Source: Pseudozobellia sp. WGM2
GTDB taxonomy: Bacteria > Bacteroidota > Bacteroidia > Flavobacteriales > Flavobacteriaceae
Reading direction: 5' to 3'
Assembly (NCBI RefSeq): GCF_017810075.1
Contig: NZ_JADNYK010000004.1
Span: 1 to 64,000 of the forward strand
DNA length: 64,000 nucleotides
Shown: in pieces, positions 7,911-15,573 of the stretch
How the letters are laid out: each line of letters starts with the position of its first letter
How positions within the stretch are numbered: position 1 is the stretch's first letter
The notes under the pieces: model-generated
Seen by the model: the letters and a program-made list of their open reading frames with translations, nothing else
What the model was told of the DNA's origin: nothing
Database searches by the model: none
Translations under genes and position numbers: made by a program

Positions 7911-8477
7911 ATGGATAGGCTAATAAATTATATATTGGAGTTTGGGCAGTTAAACACACAACAAATTGAATTGATCAAACGTAGCGCTCACGAAATTACA
8001 CTTCGTAAAGGGGCATATTTTTCAGAAGCAGGTAAAATACCCAATCAAGTTGCATTTGTGATAGAAGGTGTTTTCAGAGGATGTTATTATAACTATAAAG
8101 GGGAAGATATAACGCGCTGTTTTATTCAGGAAAACAGTATAATGTGCGATTATGTGAATTTTGAGGCCAATGCTGTTTCTTCCGATTATCTGCAAGCCTG
8201 TACCGATAGTAAGCTTATTGTCTTTTCAAAGCAAAAGTGGGACGAACTTTCACAGATCATTGTCGAATGGGATGCCATTAAAAATAAAATGGTTCAAAAT
8301 TGTATGTATCAAAAGTCTAGAAAAAATCCCGTAATCTCCCAAGATGCTACAACACGTTATTTAAACTTCATAGAAAGTCATCCCCTACTGGTTAATCGTA
8401 TTCCCTTAGCGTATATCTCATCTTATCTAGGTGTAACCCAACAATCGTTAAGTCGAATAAGAAAAAACATAAGTTGA
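7911..8477 (+). CDS. Crp/Fnr-family transcriptional regulator
   Basis: 188 residues. An N-terminal cyclic-nucleotide-binding beta roll (about residues 25-115: LRKGAYFSEAGKIPNQVAFVIEGVFRG, then a region rich in beta strands) is followed by a helical linker. The short C-terminal HTH (about 160-188) has the recognition pattern PLAYISSYLGVTQQSLSRIRK. This short form is common in Flavobacteria, and the nucleotide-contacting Glu/Arg signature is not obvious, so the ligand may not be cAMP. An SDR gene follows in the same orientation. A 19-bp motif is shared by the promoters of both genes and suggests autoregulation plus control of the SDR. Confidence 0.88.
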   Translation: MDRLINYILEFGQLNTQQIELIKRSAHEITLRKGAYFSEAGKIPNQVAFVIEGVFRGCYYNYKGEDITRCFIQENSIMCDYVNFEANAVSSDYLQACTDSKLIVFSKQKWDELSQIIVEWDAIKNKMVQNCMYQKSRKNPVISQDATTRYLNFIESHPLLVNRIPLAYISSYLGVTQQSLSRIRKNIS

Positions 8478-8483
8478 TATTGC

Positions 8484-8502
8484 TTTTTACCATTTGTTAA
8501 AC
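8484..8502. promoter_or_regulatory. Candidate Crp/Fnr-family site, copy 2
   Basis: TTTTTACCATTTGTTAAAC matches 17 of 19 positions of the motif in front of the regulator gene and lies between the regulator and the SDR gene. Confidence 0.45.
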
Positions 8503-8554
8503 AAAATCTCTTTTGACCCCTCTAATTTTATTTCATCATTAAAAATGAAGTTAA

Positions 8555-9295
8555 ATGAAGAGCGTATTAATTACAGGAGGCAACAAAGGTATTGGCTTTG
8601 CTACGGCTAAATTATTATTACAGAAGGGGTATTACGTTTATCTAGGTAGTAGAAATACACAAAATGGAGCTATCGCAGTCGAAAAACTCAAATCAGAAGG
8701 CCTAACCCATGTAGCGTATATTTCAATAGATATAACAGATAACAATTCAGTCAAAACAGTTTTCAAAGAAATCGCTAACAAAACGGATGTCTTAGATATC
8801 TTGATTAACAATGCAGGAATCAATGGAGGAAATGAACCCTACACGGCTTTAGAAGCCAAACCAGAAGAATTTCAAGCTGCATTTGATGTCAATGTGATAG
8901 GGGCTTCACGAGTTACACAAACATTTATCGGTTTACTCAAAAAATCTAAAGAACCTCGAATCGTAAATTTAAGTACAAGTGTAGGTTCACTTGCTTTGCA
9001 AAGCGACCCGAATTGGCCAGCTTATGAATATGCAAAATATGCCGTTTATGCAGCTTCAAAAGCAGCCTTGAATATGTACACCATACACTTGGCCTATGAA
9101 CTTCGTGATACCAATTTTAAGGTAAATGCTGTTTGTCCAGGATTAACTGCTACAGATTTCACTTTTGGAAATGGAGGAAACGTAGAGACGGCAGCTAGAA
9201 GAGTGGTCAAGTATGCAACGATCGGTAAAGATGGGCCTACCGGAAAATTCTTTAGTGAAGAAACAAACCCTGAAACAGAACTAATAGCTTGGTAA
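8555..9295 (+). CDS. Short-chain dehydrogenase/reductase
   Basis: 246 residues, classical SDR. The nucleotide-binding motif TGGNKGIG is at residues 7-14, NNAG near 87-90, the catalytic Ser in the NLSTSVGS segment and the YAASK (YxxxK) motif near 168-172. An insertion before the Tyr and the conserved NAVCPGLTATDFT resemble carbonyl-reductase-like SDRs using NADP(H). The substrate is unknown. The Crp/Fnr-like regulator directly upstream and the shared 19-bp motif suggest regulated expression, perhaps in redox or small-molecule detoxification. Confidence 0.9.
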   Translation: MKSVLITGGNKGIGFATAKLLLQKGYYVYLGSRNTQNGAIAVEKLKSEGLTHVAYISIDITDNNSVKTVFKEIANKTDVLDILINNAGINGGNEPYTALEAKPEEFQAAFDVNVIGASRVTQTFIGLLKKSKEPRIVNLSTSVGSLALQSDPNWPAYEYAKYAVYAASKAALNMYTIHLAYELRDTNFKVNAVCPGLTATDFTFGNGGNVETAARRVVKYATIGKDGPTGKFFSEETNPETELIAW

Positions 9296-9692
9296 TGATA
9301 AATAACGCATCGCCAACAATGGTATCATAACAATTGATCAATGAGGTACCAATTATGGAACACTACAGACCGTTTTCCACACTACGTTACATACACTAAC
9401 CCGATGATACACAATTATTCGTAAAATTTTTATGCTTTTTAAGATGTCAGGTCGCTACGCTCGGTCACCTAAAGGTGAATCCAAATCGCTACACGGCTTC
9501 GCCATTTCCGGATGGTGACAAATACGCACCACCAATCAAAACTTTGAATATCAACACCTTCCGCAATCTGGTATGTTCATTTGCATTTCAGTTTTTACGT
9601 ACCTTTCCGTATGCCAACGAAAATTTAATCGCATGGCTGTATCTAGTCCTTGCGTAAGTGGCCTTAAAACCACCGCAATTCACATTTACAAT
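9296..9692. repeat. Palindrome-rich intergenic region
   Basis: 397 bp without a credible gene (a 60-codon frame at 9475 has no family character). Several self-complementary segments are present. TCACCT-AA-AGGTGA is at 9465-9478. GGTG/CACC lies near 9515-9535. A nested hairpin TTGCG(9650-9654)..GTGG(9658-9661)..CCACCGCAA(9670-9678) lies directly in front of the next gene. Base composition is richer in G+C than the neighbouring non-coding DNA. It has the look of a repeated palindromic element or cassette junction. Confidence 0.45.
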
Positions 9693-10871
9693 ATGAAAAA
9701 TGTCATTACTCTTCTTTTTCTAACCTTGAGCATCAGCTTTACAGCTTTTGGTCAAACATTGAAAAACAAAGAAATAAAAATACCAGCCGTTGAATACAGA
9801 CAAGGTATATACTATTTAGAATTAGATAGCAGTACCCCGTACGAAAGAGGCTACCAACATGGAGCAGCCTTAAAATTTGTCATCAAGAAAGCTTTAAAGA
9901 ATTTTGAAAATTGGATAAAGGAAAATACATCTGTAAAAATACCTGAAGAGGCCATTTCTGACTTTACCACCAATAGACGGTATATTCAATCGGTTAAAGC
10001 TCAATTACCTGAATTGTTTAATGAATTTCAAGGCATTGTTGATGGTGCCCAAGTAAATTTTGACCAACTCTTTGCTTATCAAAGTTTTGATGAGTTCTAT
10101 TCGTATTTGGAAGCTGGCAATCATTTTAAGACCAATGAAGGTAATTGTACCACAACAGGTGTTTTTGGCAGAAAAAACAAAGCGAACTACCTGACACATA
10201 ATAATGACCTGCCCAGCTATCATGAAGACGCGGTAACGATACTGAAAATTAAATATCCAAATTCAGATGTAGTCATACTACAACAAACCTTTGCTGGTCA
10301 AATCGCTCAAAATGGAGTAAACAATTACGGTGTCGCTGTTGGAATAAATACCATAATAGACCTGCCTGTATCGAACACGGGTATTCCTGTTTCGTTTAAC
10401 GTACGAAAAATACTGGAGTCAAAAAACAGTGCCGAGGCTCTTGAATATCTCAAAGAGGTGCATTTCGGAACTTCAATGAATTACTTAATTGCGGATCGAG
10501 AAACTGCGATTGCAGTAGAAACTTGGAAAGATACTATGAAAGTTATTGATCATAAGAACCGACAATATATAGCGCATACCAATCATACCTTGCAAGAAAA
10601 CGCAGCTGTTATTTACGAGATAGATGCCGAGGTGAACGATAGCAACTTTGGGTTTACCCATGGCCGATTAAAGCTGGCCAATAAAATTTTAGAAGCCGAG
10701 GCAAATGATATAGATTTTGAAGGATTGCAAAAACTAAAAACAACCCGACCTATTCTGAATGGCAGTACACTTATGGGTACCATCATACGTATTCCGAAAA
10801 AGGGATTTCCTGTTTTATGGACTACCGGAGGTTCGCCAACTATTTTTCACCACGTTAAATTTACGTTTTGA
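9693..10871 (+). CDS. C45-family autoproteolytic acyltransferase/hydrolase-like protein, exported
   Basis: 392 residues from ATG 9693, chosen because it begins a signal peptide (MKNVITLLFLTLSISFTAFGQ, cleavage near residue 20-21); the frame opens further upstream at 9573 but through palindromic DNA. The mature protein resembles the AAT/C45 family of N-terminal-nucleophile enzymes (acyl-CoA:6-APA acyltransferase-like). It has RGYQHG near residues 52-57, and the nucleophile region EGNCTTTGVFG gives Cys152 as the likely self-processing residue, followed by THNNDLP and GVNNYGVAVGINT. The substrate is probably an amide; the physiological one is unknown. It is transcribed alone. Confidence 0.8.
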   Translation: MKNVITLLFLTLSISFTAFGQTLKNKEIKIPAVEYRQGIYYLELDSSTPYERGYQHGAALKFVIKKALKNFENWIKENTSVKIPEEAISDFTTNRRYIQSVKAQLPELFNEFQGIVDGAQVNFDQLFAYQSFDEFYSYLEAGNHFKTNEGNCTTTGVFGRKNKANYLTHNNDLPSYHEDAVTILKIKYPNSDVVILQQTFAGQIAQNGVNNYGVAVGINTIIDLPVSNTGIPVSFNVRKILESKNSAEALEYLKEVHFGTSMNYLIADRETAIAVETWKDTMKVIDHKNRQYIAHTNHTLQENAAVIYEIDAEVNDSNFGFTHGRLKLANKILEAEANDIDFEGLQKLKTTRPILNGSTLMGTIIRIPKKGFPVLWTTGGSPTIFHHVKFTF

Positions 10872-11254
10872 AAGTACCGCAACTAATACTTGGTATATTT
10901 CATTGTTGGCACTCCCCTACTTGCTAAAATTCTTGCGGATTTTCTATTCTTTTTGTATTTTCTAAACTAGGCTTTAAAAACACGTAACAAACCATATTTT
11001 GCAGTAAACCTTTGAAATGAAAATTTTAGTATAATGCAAACTCGTATACCTCCTCAAGAATAAATTTTGCAAACCCTTTTCCCATGCATCTTAATGGTTA
11101 CGGTTTAGATTAAAGTACCATAGTAAAGATTTAATGAACACTTCAATAAGAGTAGCTACCAAAAACGAAATATATAATCAAGGCACTACAAAAAGTAATT
11201 TAACACTCATTTCTGTCAAAAGAAAAACCTATTTTAAAAATAGCATTTTTAATT
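10872..11254. other. Gene-free stretch
   Basis: 383 bp, AT-rich, no ORF of interest on either strand. TTGTTGGCA at 10901-10908 mirrors TGCCAACG at 9612-9619 on the other side of the C45 gene, but such short matches may be chance. Confidence 0.4.
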
Positions 11255-12013
11255 ATGGTAATCACTTTACATCAAAATAAGACACTTACAAACCAACTTC
11301 CATCTGTTCTGCCTAAATCATGCACGATATGGTTAGAAAACCCTAAAGAACAGATAGAAGAATTAGTAGCTTGGTTCTCAAATTATCATCAAACCGAAGT
11401 GGAAATTTTTACCATTGGGAAGTTGAACTTCGCTCCAAAAACCGAAGATTTTCCTGATAATCCACTTCTTAGCAGAATGGAAAGTCATAAATTTTTCCAA
11501 GGGTTACCAAACCTTCGAAAGCTCAAAGTGTATGGCTGGGGACTTTTCGACACAATTTCCCATCCTTTGATTGAAGAGTTATACTTAGATGGGTGCCCCA
11601 TATGGGATCCCGGAGTGTGGAATGGTCCTATCAAAGATGGTATGGTATTTTCTAATCTAAGAAAGTTGGTTTGGGAACGCGCTGAAGACAAGCATGGTTT
11701 AAGTTGTTTTGAAGGAGCTGGTTTAGTATGGGCATTAGATCGATCGCAAACACCAAAATTGCTTGAGATCGAGGCATCAGATGCCACATCTGCACAACTT
11801 TGTGATATGTCTTTAAAAAAGTCGCAGAAGACACCTTTTGAGAGGGTTCGGATAAGTTCAATATGGGAAGAAGATGAAATTAGGGTCCGTATTAAGAAAT
11901 TAGAAATAACCTATGTCGATAATACTGTCAACTACGCTGCAATTGCCAAGAAATACAAAATGGCTATCTATAAAGTAAAGGCTGATGGTAGTACAATTCT
12001 CATTGCAGATTAG
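11255..12013 (+). CDS. Hypothetical protein with LRR-like centre
   Basis: 252 residues, no signal peptide or membrane segment. The middle (about residues 85-150) contains LRR-like phrases (FQGLPNLRKLKVYGWGLF, HPLIEELYLDG, FSNLRKLVWE), so a short solenoid is plausible. The C-terminus (IKKLEITYVDNTVNYAAIAKKYKM) is not recognised. It is a single gene between two gene-free stretches, with no hint of function. Confidence 0.6.
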   Translation: MVITLHQNKTLTNQLPSVLPKSCTIWLENPKEQIEELVAWFSNYHQTEVEIFTIGKLNFAPKTEDFPDNPLLSRMESHKFFQGLPNLRKLKVYGWGLFDTISHPLIEELYLDGCPIWDPGVWNGPIKDGMVFSNLRKLVWERAEDKHGLSCFEGAGLVWALDRSQTPKLLEIEASDATSAQLCDMSLKKSQKTPFERVRISSIWEEDEIRVRIKKLEITYVDNTVNYAAIAKKYKMAIYKVKADGSTILIAD

Positions 12014-12182
12014 TTTTGGTTGTCTTTCTGTTGATTATATTTTTACTAACCCTTTTTTAAGAGGTTTAAGTTTTGCGAAAGCAGACCCAAAATTCAAGAT
12101 TCTCTATGAATGAACATATCCAAATATCATTGATTAAAAAAAGGTTTTCAAACCGTTTGTTATAAGACCAAACAAAAGCCTT

Positions 12183-12240
12183 GCCTCACAGGCCGGTCGG
12201 GAATGAAAAGTTTCCTTTACCGGTTCTACTGGCCACAGGC
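12183..12240 (+). ncRNA. Structured leader RNA candidate before the CDF-like gene
   Basis: Nested pairing is visible. GCCT (12183-12186) pairs with AGGC (12237-12240). GGCCGGT (12191-12197) pairs with ACTGGCC (12228-12234) through one G-U. GGGAA (12199-12203) pairs with TTTCC (12211-12215). The structure ends 48 bp before the transporter start. It is not followed by a T tract, so it looks like a leader or riboswitch-type element rather than a terminator. I could not match it to a known riboswitch consensus. Confidence 0.45.
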
Positions 12241-12288
12241 GAGACGTTCTGCCCAAGCTAAAAAAAATCTCGAATTGAAATTAAAACT

Positions 12289-12930
12289 ATGTCACTAGCT
12301 AAATTCGAAAAAAATAAACTTTATAAAGTTGCTCTCGGCCTCGCGATATTTACGATAATCTATAATGTGGCCGAAGGCCTTATCGCTACCTACCTCGGGT
12401 TTGAAGATGAGAGTTTAGCATTGTTCGGTTTTGGTTCCGACAGTTTTATAGAGGTCATTTCGGGGCTCGGGATCGCCCATATGATCGTAAGAATACAGAA
12501 ACAACCTGACAGCAATAGAGATAAATTTGAACGAACTGCGTTACGCATTACAGGTTTTGCATTTTACGTATTGGTACTTTCACTTGTAGTAACCAGTTTG
12601 TACCATATTTATACGAACCATAAACCGATCAACACTTTTTACGGAGTTATAATTTCTGCAATTTCAATCCTTGTAATGTGGCTTTTGGTGGCTTGGAAAA
12701 GAAACGTCGGAAAAAAACTGGATTCAGACCCCATTTTAGCAGATGCGAACTGCACAATGGTTTGCGTTTATATGTCGATAATCTTACTTGTAAGTAGTGG
12801 AATTTACGAACTGACCAGTATACCGTACATAGACAGTATCGGAACCCTTGGGCTTTCGTACTTCGCATTCAAAGAAGGAAAAGAATGTTTCGAAAAAGCG
12901 AATAGTGATAAATATTGCGGTTGCGATTGA
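12289..12930 (+). CDS. CDF-like cation transporter (membrane domain only)
   Basis: 213 residues with about six hydrophobic segments (near 13-33, 45-64, 83-103, 115-135, 155-173, 178-195). The second segment carries FGSDSFIEVISG, resembling the transmembrane metal-binding HxxxD/DxxxD-type signature of cation diffusion facilitators. The cytoplasmic C-terminal domain of full CDF proteins (about 90 residues) is missing. The protein ends in CFEKANSDKYCGCD, a Cys-rich tail that might bind metal. Transport of a divalent metal is inferred; the ion is unknown. The structured leader upstream may control it. Confidence 0.7.
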   Translation: MSLAKFEKNKLYKVALGLAIFTIIYNVAEGLIATYLGFEDESLALFGFGSDSFIEVISGLGIAHMIVRIQKQPDSNRDKFERTALRITGFAFYVLVLSLVVTSLYHIYTNHKPINTFYGVIISAISILVMWLLVAWKRNVGKKLDSDPILADANCTMVCVYMSIILLVSSGIYELTSIPYIDSIGTLGLSYFAFKEGKECFEKANSDKYCGCD

Positions 12931-13285
12931 TGCAGATATACATTTTCTAAAGAGTAGCTAACTATTAGGTATCGAAATAAGGCCCTGGCAGAAACCAGAG
13001 ATTGAAATAAGCGCTAAAAAAGATAAGATTTGTCTGGTGATAAACCAATAATCCTCTGCCCCGTTTGTGCAATATTCCCATCTGTAGCTTAGTTTGCCAT
13101 AATAATTACCGACAGCCAACCATTACGCTTTCCCGTAATCTACTAAAAGCAAAATTTTTTATCTTTCAAGTGGAAAACTAAAGCATACTTCCCTCTACTG
13201 CTTTAGAGATTAGAATTGCTTGTAACGTTGTTAACGAGTGAGTACTTATATACCTGAATATATCAACTTGTACATATGTCTGTGC
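12931..13285. other. Gene-free stretch left of the putAbiC cassette
   Basis: No ORF of interest. Between 13219 and 13285 an imperfect dyad (TTGTAACGTTGTTAACG.. toward ..TGTGCGTTAGGC) may be the left attC-like site of which GTTAGGC at 13286 is the last core. Confidence 0.35.
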
Positions 13286-13295
13286 GTTAGGCATA
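13286..13295. repeat. attC-like R' core before putAbiC
   Basis: GTTAGGC fits the integron core consensus GTTRRRY exactly. The extended GTTAGGCATA is the reverse complement of TATGCCTAAC at 14065-14074, at the other end of the gene. It lies 20 bp before the start codon. Confidence 0.55.
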
Positions 13296-13314
13296 ATTTG
13301 ACCAAACCAAGGAA

Positions 13315-14073
13315 ATGAGTGATTTCAAAGAAAAACAAAACAAACGAATCAAACAAAGTAAAATTTTGTTCTTGATTGGAATTTTACTAGTTGTATTAAT
13401 TCCAATTATTATAACGCAATTCTCTTTTCTCTTTGATTTTACAAATACTGGGCAAATTGGAGACACAATTGGTGGAATAACGGCGCCAATAACTAATTTA
13501 ATCGGAGCAATTCTTGTGTACTATGCTTTTCTAGTTCAACTTGATGCTAACAAATTAATTTTTCAACAAATACAGGAAGAAAAAGCAGAACAAAAAATTT
13601 CAAAAAACAGAGAATATGTTTTCGAAATTTTCAAATTCTTAAAAGAGGAATTCTATTCATTTACAATAACTAGTGACAAGAGAATTGGTTCTGGAGACCA
13701 ATCTAAATATGTTTTAGTTGAATATAGAGGAGTTGAGGCTATGGAAAAAATGTTCCATAAACTTATGAAAAGTCACGACAAAAATGACTGGCGTCGTGAT
13801 AATATCAAATTATTAGAGTTTTTGAACATTATAAGTCTTTTTAAAAATTTCCTAACAAAACTTAATGAAGTTGAAATAGCACAAATTGACAAGAAATTTT
13901 TTTTGGAGAACGTTGAATATATCTATACTTCAAAAATTAAAGTGAGTATTGATAAAATGATTCAACCTTGCGAAAAATGTGGAGAATTTCACGGTGGAAA
14001 CCCAGAACGAATTATTGAAATCAATGATGAAATTCACGAACTGATTGAAAAAATCAAAAAAAACTATGCCTAA
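13315..14073 (+). CDS. Putative phage abortive infection protein (putAbiC-type)
   Basis: 252 residues. Two transmembrane segments (about 19-42 and 57-77) are joined by a loop with the signature TGQIGDTIGGITAPITNLIG, then LVYYAFLVQLDANK. I associate this arrangement with the 'putative phage abortive infection protein' family. The remaining about 175 residues form a cytoplasmic helical domain ending with CEKCGEFHGG (CxxC). The family is named from lactococcal AbiC-like systems, where the product blocks phage growth at the cost of the cell; the mechanism here is unknown. The stop codon lies inside an attC-like core and the gene is bracketed by inverted GTTAGGCATA repeats, so it probably arrived as a single-gene cassette. 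Confidence 0.72.
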   Translation: MSDFKEKQNKRIKQSKILFLIGILLVVLIPIIITQFSFLFDFTNTGQIGDTIGGITAPITNLIGAILVYYAFLVQLDANKLIFQQIQEEKAEQKISKNREYVFEIFKFLKEEFYSFTITSDKRIGSGDQSKYVLVEYRGVEAMEKMFHKLMKSHDKNDWRRDNIKLLEFLNIISLFKNFLTKLNEVEIAQIDKKFFLENVEYIYTSKIKVSIDKMIQPCEKCGEFHGGNPERIIEINDEIHELIEKIKKNYA

Positions 14074-14074
14074 C
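14065..14074. repeat. attC-like R'' core overlapping the putAbiC stop
   Basis: TATGCCTAAC contains GCCTAAC, an exact fit to RYYYAAC, and includes the TAA stop codon of the gene. It pairs with 13286-13295. Confidence 0.55.
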
Positions 14075-14190
14075 AAAGAACTGAGGTAAAAAACAAACAA
14101 ATTTTTCTTTGATCTGAGACAATACTCTTCTAGGCCCATAGATTCTAAAATCGGTTTCTTTGAGCTTTTTTTATTCAATTCATCTTCTAT

Positions 14191-15159
14191 TTATCTAGGC
14201 AATACGGAAACATAAGTTTCGTCATAGGGACTTCCGGACTTTGCAATGGCAAAGGACTGTTTAAGCAGTTTGTTGGCCACCGCTATCAATGCCAATTTCT
14301 TGCTCTTCCCCTTGTTCACGATCCGCTCATAGACCTCCCTGCATGCCCTGTTGTGCCTGCAAGCGTTAAAGGCACATAGGAACAACAGGTTCCGAAGCTT
14401 TCTATTGCCGACCTTACTTATCCGTGCACGACCTCTTACGCTGCTCCCCGACTCACGTATCGTTGGGGTTATACCAACATAGCTACAAAGCTGTGAGGCC
14501 GTTTCGAACTTGCTAAAACCATCGGTCACCACTATTAAGAACAGAGCGGTCTTTTGACCTATGCCAGGTATGGTGGTCAGCAAGGTCAATTGCTCTTGTC
14601 GGTCCCCTTTTACCAACGACAAAATCTTTGATTCGATAGCTGCCACCTCCTTATCGAGCTGCTTCTTGTTGCGTATCAAGGAACGATATACAAACGTTGA
14701 GGGTATGCCCAAAACAGCTTCCCCATGAATCTTGTTCTTGGTTGCCGTACGCTGTTTCAAATAAGAATCCAATAACCTGAACAATTGCAGGCACTCACTC
14801 TGAATATCCGTCAAGGCACTGTAAATAGGCACTTCATTGGTCAATGCATAATCACAAATAGCCTTTGCATCGCTCTTGTCCGTTTTTACCTTAGCCAGTT
14901 TCATCTGAATAAATCGTTTTATCGACAAGGGATTTACTACCGATACCGCTACTCCATTTTTGTAAAGAAACTGTGCCAATCTGTAATGGTAATATCCCGT
15001 GGCTTCCATAACGACCAATGAGTCCCCCGGTAAGGCCTTCAGGAATTTCCCGAACCCAGGTCCATCGTTATTGTAATGGTCATGGCCAGTGCAACTGCCA
15101 TGTACGTCAAAGAAATCCTTACTGATGTCCACACCGAAAGTTTCTTTATATTTATTCAT
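14191..15159 (-). CDS. IS110-family transposase (DEDD recombinase)
   Basis: 322 residues, complete. The N-terminal RuvC-like DEDD domain begins FGVDISKDFFDVHG (first Asp near residue 10), continues with VVMEATGYYHY (Glu near 53) and has KTDKSDAKAI (the last two Asp, near 95-98). A coiled-coil-like linker follows. The C-terminal serine-containing domain reads TIPGIGQKTA, then SYVGITPTIRESGSSVRGRARISKVG, the IS116/IS110/IS902 signature. Such enzymes recombine using a bridge RNA transcribed from non-coding DNA of the element. The gene looks intact, so the element may be active. Confidence 0.95.
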   Translation of the reverse strand: MNKYKETFGVDISKDFFDVHGSCTGHDHYNNDGPGFGKFLKALPGDSLVVMEATGYYHYRLAQFLYKNGVAVSVVNPLSIKRFIQMKLAKVKTDKSDAKAICDYALTNEVPIYSALTDIQSECLQLFRLLDSYLKQRTATKNKIHGEAVLGIPSTFVYRSLIRNKKQLDKEVAAIESKILSLVKGDRQEQLTLLTTIPGIGQKTALFLIVVTDGFSKFETASQLCSYVGITPTIRESGSSVRGRARISKVGNRKLRNLLFLCAFNACRHNRACREVYERIVNKGKSKKLALIAVANKLLKQSFAIAKSGSPYDETYVSVLPR

Positions 15160-15340
15160 AGGAAATGATTTATGAAAGAACTGGCTACCGGTGCCACAAC
15201 AACTTGAAAACGAGATCTAGGTCTCACAGAACTGAACGTGGTTCGAGTAGTAAAAGAGAGAGGATTATCAATGTTGACGAAGTCGAACGCTTCAACGTAT
15301 AACTTAACCTTAATTCTCTCTTTTGTTCTTTCTGGTTATA
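15160..15340 (-). ncRNA. Candidate bridge RNA region of the IS110 element
   Basis: The DNA upstream of the transposase start contains strong dyads. AAAAGAGAGA (15252-15261) pairs with TCTCTCTTTT (15315-15324). Inside it are GTT..GAAG (15273-15282) and CTTC..AAC (15290-15296), and next to it the near-palindrome GAGATCTAGGTCTC (15212-15225). IS110-group elements encode their bridge RNA upstream of the transposase, and size and structure agree. RNA boundaries and guide loops are not determined here. Confidence 0.5.
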
Positions 15341-15573
15341 TCAACAATTTAATGAGAATCAAACTTAAGCCGTATAAAAAATTTGCTAGTTTTAGCTAAA
15401 CCAAAGTTAGTTGTTCGTTTGCTAGCTCCTGATTCTCCTTCGGAAAATCCTCGCACACAAACACGCAACTATTCTATACATACCCGTGCGCATTCAATAG
15501 AAAAAATAAATGGCAGATAAATTAATAGGGAAGAATTGAAGGAATTAGAAGAGCTAATAGAAAAATTTTAGAA
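15341..15573. other. IS110 right flank and leader of the DUF5655 gene
   Basis: The right end of the IS is somewhere in this stretch. Just before the next gene a frame of about 16 codons ending ELKELEELIEKF-stop (near 15570) may be the tail of a gene cut by an earlier event. No other feature is seen. Confidence 0.3.

Larger units (their letters stand above)
14090..15400 (-). mobile_element. IS110-family insertion sequence (ends approximate)
   Basis: The element consists of a single intact transposase gene with a non-coding stretch on each side. IS110 elements lack clear terminal inverted repeats, so both ends given here are estimates: the left lies between 14075 and 14185 and the right between about 15340 and 15480. 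It sits directly next to the attC-like core that ends putAbiC. Some IS110-family members (the IS1111-attC group) insert into attC sites, which fits the location. Confidence 0.65.

Noticed and set aside
9475-9657. 60-codon ORF in the palindrome-rich region
   Set aside because: The reading frame follows from the repeat structure; Cys/Phe/Leu-rich and without family character.
9612-10908. TGCCAAC/GTTGGCA pair around the C45 gene as attC-like cores
   Set aside because: Orientation is opposite to that of a cassette around the gene and the cores miss the consensus by one base; probably chance.
12183-12240. Terminator of the upstream gene at 11255
   Set aside because: The stem is branched, lies 170 bp after the stop and lacks a T tract, so a leader role for the downstream gene fits better.
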